A stretch of DNA of 22,299 nt from DASXHD01 sp038239005. GTDB lineage: Bacteria; Myxococcota_A; Polyangia; Polyangiales; Polyangiaceae. The DNA is taken from NCBI GenBank assembly GCA_038239005.1, contig JBBSFE010000114.1, positions 1-22,299 on the forward strand, in the 5' to 3' direction. Under the pieces are notes generated by a model. It ran no database searches. It was not told the DNA's origin and saw only the letters and a program-made list of their open reading frames with translations. Below are positions 9,133-15,800 of this stretch, one piece after another. Each line of letters opens with the position of its first letter. Position 1 is the stretch's first letter. Position numbers and translations under genes: made by a program.

Positions 9133-9138
9133 TATACC
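9131..9138 (+). promoter_or_regulatory. Possible -10 element ahead of the HTH-like mini-gene
   Basis: GATATACC begins inside the stop codon of the AsmA-like gene and ends 10 bases before the ATG at 9149. TATACC (9133-9138) is the best hexamer. No matching -35 is visible, so this is a weak call; the mini-gene may instead be read from the upstream promoter. Confidence 0.3.
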
Positions 9139-9148
9139 CGCCGTCCTC

Positions 9149-9361
9149 ATGCGTGGATATCAAGCCCCCAGCAAACGCCTCATCCCCTCCGACACCCAAG
9201 CGCGTTTCGCGACGCTCTCGCGCGGCCGCCGCTCGAAGCTCGCCAAAACCGCGGGCACGACGCTCATCAAGGCCGACCGATGGTCTCGCGGCGGCGCGCT
9301 CGAAGCGGCTCTCGCAACGGCGCTCGAGACCGGCCTCGACAAGCTCAAGAAGCCGTCGTGA
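9149..9361 (+). CDS. Small basic protein with a possible helix-turn-helix
   Basis: This 70-residue protein is rich in Arg and Lys. Residues about 28-48 (RSKLAKTAGTTLIKADRWSRG) have the spacing of a helix-turn-helix: an Ala-rich first helix, a Gly at the turn, and a second helix ending in the DRWSRG pattern common in XRE-like repressors. A third amphipathic helix, LEAALATALETGLDKLKK, follows. It has no signal peptide or membrane segment. Its stop overlaps the GTG start of the beta-barrel gene (GTGA), which implies coupled translation and argues that this short frame is real. I do not recognise a named family. It could be a local regulator of the downstream gene, or a small nucleic-acid-binding protein; both are inferences. 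Confidence 0.6.
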   Translation: MRGYQAPSKRLIPSDTQARFATLSRGRRSKLAKTAGTTLIKADRWSRGGALEAALATALETGLDKLKKPS

Positions 9362-9933
9362 AACGCACGACGCTCGCGGTTGCCGCGGCGTTGTCGTTCT
9401 TGCCCGCTGTTGCGCACGCGGAGGATTCCGAGCAAGGGCCGTTCTACATTCAGGGCTCGGTCGGCGTCAGCTATTGGGATTTTCCGCACATCGATTTGTT
9501 CGCCGGCCTCGCCACGAGCTATTCGTGGACGGGCTTCTGGCCGGCGCTCGAGCTCGGCTATCATTTCTCCGGCCGCCACGATGGCTTCGTGCTCGGCGTG
9601 CGCCAAGCTTTCATCGCGACGGCGTCCAACGTTCTCGGCGGCCACGCGGGCGGCACCTCGATGGTGCGCCTCGGCTACGATCTCGCGTTCAAGGTCGGCA
9701 CGTTCGAGATCAACGTCGACCCATACGCGATGGTCGGCATCGGGTACATCTTCGATGGCCTCCATGCTGGCATCGCAGCGACGGGCGGCCTCGATGTGAA
9801 GCTCTTCTTCACGAAAGGCGTCTACGCTTTCGCGCGCCCCGCCGAGCTCGGCATCCAATGCTTCGAGGACTCCGGCATTTGCGCGTTCAACTACGCAGCG
9901 GCTCTCGGCGCTGGAATCGCCCTCGGGAAGTAG
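9358..9933 (+). CDS. Outer-membrane beta-barrel protein, hypothetical
   Basis: Starting at the GTG at 9358, the product is 191 aa with a clean Sec signal peptide: KR, a hydrophobic core TLAVAAALSFLPAV, and a likely cut after AHA at residue 21. The frame remains open upstream of this GTG to 9280, but the extra peptide is Arg-rich and has no signal sequence, so the GTG is preferred. The mature part alternates aromatic and Gly-rich strands (VSYWDFPHIDLFAG, WPALELGYHFSGR, YAMVGIGYIFDG), typical of a small 8-strand barrel in the outer membrane. It ends in GIALGK rather than an aromatic residue, which is unusual for a BamA-assembled barrel. C168 and C175 may form a disulfide in a loop. Its start overlaps the stop of the HTH-like gene. 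It converges on serC with 8 bases between stops. Transport or structural role is unknown. Confidence 0.85.
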   Translation: MKRTTLAVAAALSFLPAVAHAEDSEQGPFYIQGSVGVSYWDFPHIDLFAGLATSYSWTGFWPALELGYHFSGRHDGFVLGVRQAFIATASNVLGGHAGGTSMVRLGYDLAFKVGTFEINVDPYAMVGIGYIFDGLHAGIAATGGLDVKLFFTKGVYAFARPAELGIQCFEDSGICAFNYAAALGAGIALGK

Positions 9934-9941
9934 CCTTAGGC

Positions 9942-11057
9942 CTAGCCGTTCTGTTTGGCGAACTCGGTGACGAGCACGGCGAGCTCGCGCACCCAGCCGA
10001 GCGGCACCGCGTTGTAGAGGGACGCGCGCATCCCGCCAACGGAGCGATGACCTTTGAGGCCGACCATCTTTCGCTTCTTGGCCTCGGCCATGAATTTCTC
10101 GTCGAGCGCTTCGCTTGGTAGACGAAAGACGATGTTCATCACGCTGCGGCTCTCGCGGTCGACGGGAAGCGTATAGAACGCCGGCGCGGCGTCGAGGGCG
10201 TCGTAGAGCACTTTGGCTTTTTCGAGATTTCGCTTCTCGATTTCCTCGAGCCCGCCTTCACCTTTGAGCCACCGCATGACGTTGCGAATCAGATAAATCG
10301 CGAACGTGGGCGGCGTGTTGTAGAGCGAGTCGTTCTCGGCGACCGTGCGGAGCTGGAAAATCTTGGGGATGTCCTTCCGCCCTGACTCCACCAAATCTTT
10401 GTGCGCGAGCAACACGACGATGCCGCTCGGACCGACGTTCTTTTGTGCGCCGGCATAGACGAGCGAGAACTTCGAAGTGTCCGTCTTCCGCCACATGAAG
10501 TCGCTCGACGCATCGCACACGAGTGGGATGCCCGAGGGAACGCGTGGGATGCGGTGGAACTCGACGCCGTGGATCGTCTCGTTGCTTGTATAATGCAAGT
10601 ATGACGCGCCCGGATCCACGCGAATTTCGTCGTCCGTGGGGACGCGCGTGTATTGTTTTTCTTTGCCGTCGCCGGTGCCGGTCGTCGCTGCGACCTCGAC
10701 TTGATGGCGGAGCATGGCGCCCGTGACTTTCGCTTCCGCAACGGCCTTCTCGCTCCACGCGCCGGTGACGACGTAGCTCGCCTTCTTGCCCTCTTGGGCG
10801 AAGTTCATCGGCACTTGAGCAAAGAGCTGCGAGGCGCCGCCTTGAACGAAGAGAATGTGATGTGAGTCCGGCACGCCGAGGAGCTCCCGCACGAGCGATT
10901 TCGCTTCGGTGTGGACGGCGTCGTAGTCCTTGCCGCGATGCGAGTGCTCGAGGATCGACATCCCCGTGCCTGCGAAATCGACGAGCTCGTCGCGCGCCAG
11001 CTCCAGCGCCGAAATGGGGAGCGTGGCGGGACCCGCGTTGAAGTTGAGAGCGCGCAT
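9942..11057 (-). CDS. serC: Phosphoserine aminotransferase
   Basis: SerC transfers an amino group from glutamate to 3-phosphohydroxypyruvate in L-serine synthesis and also works in the pyridoxal phosphate pathway of some bacteria. The 371-aa protein opens with the typical LNFNAGPATLP. It has LFVQGGAS at 69-76, W101 that stacks on the cofactor, D182 that contacts the pyridine nitrogen (CDASSDF), the PLP lysine K206 in YAGAQKNVGPSG, and the phosphate-binding GHRSVGGMRASLYNA near the end. The frame continues about 91 codons farther upstream without a stop, but the family N-terminus matches the ATG at 11057, so the longer start is rejected. The gene is cytosolic and divergent from the small lipoprotein gene across 24 bases. 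A TATGAT box lies 12 bases before its ATG, giving a predicted leader of about five bases. Confidence 0.97.
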   Translation of the reverse strand: MRALNFNAGPATLPISALELARDELVDFAGTGMSILEHSHRGKDYDAVHTEAKSLVRELLGVPDSHHILFVQGGASQLFAQVPMNFAQEGKKASYVVTGAWSEKAVAEAKVTGAMLRHQVEVAATTGTGDGKEKQYTRVPTDDEIRVDPGASYLHYTSNETIHGVEFHRIPRVPSGIPLVCDASSDFMWRKTDTSKFSLVYAGAQKNVGPSGIVVLLAHKDLVESGRKDIPKIFQLRTVAENDSLYNTPPTFAIYLIRNVMRWLKGEGGLEEIEKRNLEKAKVLYDALDAAPAFYTLPVDRESRSVMNIVFRLPSEALDEKFMAEAKKRKMVGLKGHRSVGGMRASLYNAVPLGWVRELAVLVTEFAKQNG

Positions 11058-11081
11058 GTGGAGATCGGTATCATACGCCCA
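11044..11081. promoter_or_regulatory. Overlapping divergent promoter, serC / small lipoprotein
   Basis: The plus strand has TATCAT (11069-11074), 7 bases before the ATG at 11082, with TTGAGA (11044-11049) as a possible -35 at a long 19-base spacing. The minus strand has TATGAT (complement of 11070-11075), 12 bases before the serC ATG at 11057. The core GTATCATAC is nearly palindromic, so one site can serve as -10 in both directions. The plus-strand -35 lies inside the serC coding start. Confidence 0.6.
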
Positions 11082-11387
11082 ATGACCCGTGTGCTCGCGC
11101 TGCTCGTTTTGTCGGTGTCGGCGTGCGCGAGGCACCCCACTCCCGCCGATTGCGACGCCATGCTCGACCGTTACCTCGACATGACCGAGGACGACGACCC
11201 GGCGCTCATGGGCATGACGGGTGAGCCGCGGATGGGCGTTCGGACGGAGCGCATCGCAGCGCGTCGGGCTTCGCTCGCCTACGTCAGCGCCGAGTCGCGC
11301 TGCAAGACCGAGGTTTCGCACGCCGAGCACGCGTGTGCGATGAAGGCGCCATCGGCCAATGATTGGGAAGCATGCTTCAACCCGTGA
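11082..11387 (+). CDS. Small Cys-motif lipoprotein (first of a tandem pair)
   Basis: The product (101 aa) has a short lipoprotein signal, MTRVLALLVLSVSAC, with the lipidated Cys at 15, so it should be tethered to a membrane on the periplasmic side. Four further cysteines follow (C24, C74, C85, C98). The end has the pattern C-x10-C-A-M-x7-W-x2-C, which is repeated with identical spacing in the next gene, so the two are paralogues. The Cys positions suggest two disulfides in a small helical domain. The frame is open upstream, but only the ATG at 11082 yields the signal peptide, and it lies 7 bases from the TATCAT box. No known family can be named and no function can be read from sequence. Confidence 0.8.
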   Translation: MTRVLALLVLSVSACARHPTPADCDAMLDRYLDMTEDDDPALMGMTGEPRMGVRTERIAARRASLAYVSAESRCKTEVSHAEHACAMKAPSANDWEACFNP

Positions 11388-11404
11388 CGTTTTTTGGCTA
11401 GTCT
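11376..11404 (+). promoter_or_regulatory. Promoter ahead of the second lipoprotein
   Basis: TAGTCT (11399-11404) lies 10 bases before the ATG at 11415. TTCAAC (11376-11381), a 3 of 6 match to TTGACA, sits 17 bases upstream of it. The leader would be about four bases. The second lipoprotein may therefore be transcribed separately from the first. Confidence 0.4.
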
Positions 11405-11414
11405 GCGACGCGAC

Positions 11415-11912
11415 ATGAAACGCGTGGTCTTGTTCGCAGTCGTCGTTACGCTCTCCGCAAGCCTCGCGTGTGGTGGCTCAACGCAGCACACGCCGGTTCA
11501 AGAAGTCCCGATCGATCAGAGCGGTGGCGGTCGCACATCCGATCTTCCGCCCGACGAGGTCGAAGCCGGCGCCACGACTGCAGTCGCCTATCCGGACGGT
11601 AGTGCGCCGCCGGGCGTGGGTCCGCAATCGCTCGATGGGCCGCAAGACGCCGGCGCGGCGACAGCGACGAACGCGTCGTTCGTGCAGCGGCCGGGTGGGC
11701 TCACGCAGAGAGAGTGCACCGACGTCATCATGAAGCTCGCAACGCTGATGACGAAAGAGAACCACATCCCTCCTCCCTCGCAGGGCGATCTCGCGCAGCA
11801 CCCGATTTTCGGACAGATGCTCACCGAGTGCAGCAAGAGCTCGACGAAGAAGCAGCACAAGTGCGCGATGGCTTCGACCACGATGAGCGCGTGGAAGAAG
11901 TGCATGGAGTAG
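11415..11912 (+). CDS. Cys-motif lipoprotein with disordered linker (second of a tandem pair)
   Basis: This 165-aa protein has a lipoprotein signal ending in SASLACGG, with the lipidated Cys at 19. Residues about 20-95 are a low-complexity linker rich in Gly, Pro, Ala, Asp and Thr, the sort of flexible tether seen in many myxobacterial lipoproteins. The C-terminal domain (about 96-165) has C101, C139, C150 and C163 and the same C-x10-C-A-M-x7-W-x2-C ending as the preceding protein. The helix after the first domain Cys is also alike (CDAMLDRYLDMT against CTDVIMKLATLMT). It is probably a duplicated copy carried on a longer tether. Start choice: the ATG at 11415 begins the signal peptide; an earlier in-frame start at 11394 overlaps the promoter-like TAGTCT. 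Function unknown. Confidence 0.82.
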   Translation: MKRVVLFAVVVTLSASLACGGSTQHTPVQEVPIDQSGGGRTSDLPPDEVEAGATTAVAYPDGSAPPGVGPQSLDGPQDAGAATATNASFVQRPGGLTQRECTDVIMKLATLMTKENHIPPPSQGDLAQHPIFGQMLTECSKSSTKKQHKCAMASTTMSAWKKCME

Positions 11913-11925
11913 CGGCGCGCGCCGC
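11912..11925. repeat. Perfect 14-bp palindrome between lipoprotein and fmt
   Basis: GCGGCGCGCGCCGC reads the same on both strands and fills most of the gap between the lipoprotein stop (11910-11912) and the fmt start at 11935. It could be a regulator site or a weak hairpin; no T-run follows it. Chance is possible in DNA of this base composition. Confidence 0.4.
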
Positions 11926-11934
11926 CTTAGCGCC

Positions 11935-12864
11935 GTGAGGACAATATTCTTCGGGACTCCAGATTTTTCGGTTCCAGCGCTCGAAGCTCTCGCCGAAATA
12001 ACGAACGTCGTCGGTGTCGTGTGTCAGCCCGACAAACCCGTGGGGCGCGGGATGAAGGTCATGGCGCCGCCCGTGAAGGTGCGCGCGACCGAGCTCGGTT
12101 TGCCAGTGGTGCAGCCGGTGAAGTTGCGCACCGGAGAATTCGCGGCGTGGGTGCGCGAGCAAAACGCGGACGTCGCGCTCGTGATTGCGTATGGCCGCAT
12201 CCTTCCGCAAGACGTCCTCGATGGTCCGCGCCTCGGATGCGTGAACGTGCATGCGTCGATCTTGCCGAAGTATCGCGGCGCCGCGCCCATCACCTGGGCG
12301 ATCGTTCGCGGCGAAACCGAAACGGGCATCACGCTGATGAAGATGGACGCCGGGATGGACACCGGCGACATGCTCGAGATCACGACGACGCCGATTGGCG
12401 AAGATGAAACGTCTGGTGAGCTTTCGCAGCGCATGTCGAAGCTCGGCGCGGGCGAAATACGCACAGGTCTTCCGCGTTTCTTTCGCGGCGAGCTCGAGCC
12501 ACGCCCGCAAGATCATTCGCTCGCAACGACGGCGCCCATTCTCGGAAAAGAAATGGGCCTCATCGATTGGTCGCAGCCCGCCGAGCGCGTTCACGATCAC
12601 GTTCGCGGGATGAACCCGTGGCCGATGGCGTTTTCGCGCGCCTCTACCGAGCGCGTCATCATTCATCGCACGAAAAAAGTCGCGGGAGAAACGACGCGCG
12701 CGCCGGGCGAGGTCATCCTTGCCGACAAAACGCGCGTGATCGTCGCATGCGGTAGAGGTGTGATCGCCATCGATCGAGTGCAGCGCGAGGGCAAGAAGCC
12801 GGTCACGGGCGCCGAGTGGTTCCTCGGCCGCGGCATCCGCGAAGGCGACCGACTCGGCGCCTGA
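11935..12864 (+). CDS. fmt: Methionyl-tRNA formyltransferase
   Basis: Fmt adds a formyl group from 10-formyl-tetrahydrofolate to initiator methionyl-tRNA in the cytosol. The 309-aa length is normal. The N-terminus MRTIFFGTPDFSVPALEAL matches the family and fixes the GTG at 11935 as start. The catalytic trio is visible: N104 and H106 in VNVHASILPKYRGAAP, and D142 in MDAGMDTGDM. The tRNA-binding loop region near QPDKPVGRG and the C-terminal OB-fold-like domain (about 205-309) are present. The usual partner def (peptide deformylase) is not adjacent. The start codon is preceded by TTAG but has no good -10 box or Shine-Dalgarno, so it may be read through from the lipoprotein genes. Confidence 0.97.
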   Translation: MRTIFFGTPDFSVPALEALAEITNVVGVVCQPDKPVGRGMKVMAPPVKVRATELGLPVVQPVKLRTGEFAAWVREQNADVALVIAYGRILPQDVLDGPRLGCVNVHASILPKYRGAAPITWAIVRGETETGITLMKMDAGMDTGDMLEITTTPIGEDETSGELSQRMSKLGAGEIRTGLPRFFRGELEPRPQDHSLATTAPILGKEMGLIDWSQPAERVHDHVRGMNPWPMAFSRASTERVIIHRTKKVAGETTRAPGEVILADKTRVIVACGRGVIAIDRVQREGKKPVTGAEWFLGRGIREGDRLGA

Positions 12865-12871
12865 AACGAGC

Positions 12872-12877
12872 TACGAT
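12872..12877 (+). promoter_or_regulatory. Possible -10 element ahead of lhr
   Basis: TACGAT lies 9 bases before the lhr ATG at 12887, inside the 22-base gap after fmt. No good -35 is seen at 16-18 bases. The spacing fits the near-leaderless pattern of the other starts in this window. Confidence 0.4.
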
Positions 12878-12886
12878 TCGCGGTTC

Positions 12887-15800
12887 ATGGTGGATCCGCT
12901 CTCGACGTTCGCCGAGCCGACGCGCGCGTATTTTCGCGGCGCATTCGGTGAGCCCACGAGCGCGCAGACGAAAGGATGGCCTCCGATCGCGCGCGGTGAA
13001 TCGACGCTCATCCTCGCGCCAACCGGATCGGGCAAAACGCTCGCAGCGTTTCTGTCGGCGATCGATCGGCTCGCGTTCGCGAGAGAGAATCGCGGGAGAG
13101 TACTTTACGTTTCGCCGCTCAAGGCGCTTGCCGTCGACGTGGAGCGGAACCTTCGCGCGCCGCTCGTGGGCATTCAGGGCGCCGATGCGATCACGGTTGG
13201 CATTCGCACCGGAGACACATCCGCGGCCGAGCGCGCGCGGATGGTGCGGCATCCACCGGACATTCTGATCACGACGCCTGAGTCGCTCTATCTCCTGCTC
13301 ACGTCGGATGCGCGAAAGATTCTGACGTCGATCGATACGGTGATCATCGACGAGATCCACCAGCTCGTTCAGACGAAACGCGGCGCGCATCTCTTCGTGT
13401 CGCTCGAACGCCTCGAAGCTCTGCGCGGCAAAGACGCGAAACCGCTCCAGCGCATTGGACTATCGGCGACGCAGAAGCCGCTCAAGGAAACGGCGCGCCT
13501 CCTCGGCGGGTATGTCGATGGCGAGCCGCGCGCCGTCACGGTGGTCGATGTCGGTGAAGCGAAGAAGCTCGTGCTCTCCGTGCAAACACCCGACATCGAC
13601 ATGAGCCGCATCGGCCAAGAAGAAGAGACGCACGAAGGCTCGGCTGCAGGAGCGGCCGCGCGTCACTCGATTTGGCCGCACCTCCATCCGCGCATCGTGG
13701 AGCTCGTGCGCGCGCATCGCTCGACGATGATCTTCGTGAACAGTCGCCGGCTCGCCGAGCGCCTCGCGACCGCGCTGAACGATCTCGCCGGCGAGGAGAT
13801 CGCGCTCGCGCATCACGGCTCGGTCGCGCGTGAGAAGCGTGCAATGATCGAGGACCGCCTGAAGCGTGGCGATCTGCCCGCGATCGTCGCGACGTCGTCG
13901 CTCGAGCTAGGCATCGACATGGGCGCGGTCGATCTCGTCATTCAAGTGGAAGCGCCACCGTCGATTGCGTCGGGCATTCAGCGCGTCGGTCGCGCGAGCC
14001 ACCAAGTCGGTGGCGTACCGCGTGGCGTGCTCATGCCAAAGCACCGCGCTGATTTGCTCGCTTGCGCCGCCGCCTCTGCGGGAATGAACGAAGGCGCGAT
14101 CGAAGAGACGTTCGTGCTGAAAAATCCGCTCGACGTCATCGCGCAGCAAATCGTCGCCATCGTCGCGGTCGAGAAAGACGCCGTCGCGCTCGAGGACGTT
14201 TACGATCTCGTTCGCCGCGCCGCGCCGTACTGTGATTTGCCGCGCACCGCGTTCGAGGGCGTCCTCGACATGCTCTCGGGCCGCTACCCATCGGACGAGT
14301 TCGCCGAGCTTCGCCCGCGCCTCGTGTGGGATCGCCTCAAAAATACACTTCGTGCGCGTGCGAGCAGCAAACGCCTCGCCATCGTCAACGGCGGCACCAT
14401 TCCCGATCGCGGTCTCTATGGAGTCTTTCTCGCGAGCGGCGCGGAGAAATCCGGGCGCCGCGTCGGTGAGCTCGACGAAGAGATGGTCTTCGAGCTTCGC
14501 GAGGGCGAAGTGTTTTTGCTCGGTGCGAGCTCGTGGCGCGCCGAAACCATCACGAGCGATCGCGTGCTCGTCACACCAGCGGCAGGCGAGCCCGGCAAGA
14601 TGCCCTTCTGGCACGGTGATCGCGCAGGCCGCACACCCGCATTCGGCGCGCGCGTCGGCGCGCTCACGAAACGCATCGCAACATCGAAGCCAGCCGAAGC
14701 TGCGCGCTTTCTCGAGAAGGAACACAAGCTCGACACGAGCGCCGCGAAAAACCTCGTGTCGTACATCGCCGATCAGCTGAAAGATGGCGCCGTTCCGACC
14801 GACGACGCCATCGTCGTCGAACGCTTCATCGACGACATCGGCGATCTCCGTGTGTGCGTGCTCACGCCCTTCGGATCGCGCGTGCACGCACCTTGGGCGA
14901 TGGCGATCCTCGCAAAGCTTCGCGCCGCGATCCCCGGCGATCCGGACGTCGTGTGGTCCGACGACGGCATCGCCTTCCGCATTACCGCCACCACGAGCGA
15001 CCCACCGCTCGACATTTTCTTTCCACGCTCCGACGAGGTCGAGGCACTCGTCACGGAAAGTCTCTCGCAGTCGTCGCTGTTTGCCGCACGATTCCGTGAA
15101 GCGGCCGGCCGCGCACTTCTCCTTCCGCGGCGTTTCCCCGGCAAACGGACACCTCTTTGGGCGCAGCGCAAACGTGCCTCGGATTTGCTCGCCGTCGCGT
15201 CGCGCTATCCGTCGTTTCCGATCGTGCTCGAGACGTATCGCGAATGTCTGCGCGACGTATTCGACCTTCCCGCACTCCGGGACCTCCTTCACAAAGTGGA
15301 GACGCGTCGCATTCGCGCCATCCACATCGAGAGCACCTCGCCCACGCCCTTTGCGGCGTCGCTCCTCTTTTCGTTCGTCGCCAACTTCATCTACGACGGC
15401 GATGCCCCGCTCGCCGAGCGCCGCGCCCACGCACTCTCCATCGACCACGCCCAGCTTCGCGAGATCCTCGGAGAGTCCGAGCTTCGCCAGCTGTTCGACG
15501 AAGAGCTTCTCGCATCGCACGAGCGCTGGTTGCAACGACTCGATGTCCCCATCACGAGCGCCGACGCGCTTGCTGATTTGCTCCACGCCATCGGCGATCT
15601 CTCGCGCGACGAAATTGCCCTCCGCTGCCCGGCGAATCCCGACGCATGGATCGAGGAGCTCGAGCGCGATCGCCGCATCGTTCGCATTCGCGTGGGCACG
15701 GGCGACGTTCGCTTCGTCGCAGACGTCGACGCCGCACGCTATCGCGATGCGCTCGGTGTCGCGCTTCCGATGGGCCTTCCCGATTCGCTTCTCGCGCACC

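Noticed and set aside
9937..9944. TAGGCCTA palindrome between the barrel gene and serC stops
   Set aside because: Only 8 bp and built around the serC stop codon; likely chance.
8454..10121. A 555-codon plus-strand frame spanning the AsmA-like gene, mini-gene and barrel gene
   Set aside because: Arg-rich out-of-frame peptide that crosses real gene boundaries and runs into serC; the alternative frames give a signal peptide and a membrane anchor.
11058..11330. N-terminal extension of serC
   Set aside because: The extra 91 codons are not like any PSAT N-terminus and overlap the divergent lipoprotein gene; the ATG at 11057 fits the family.
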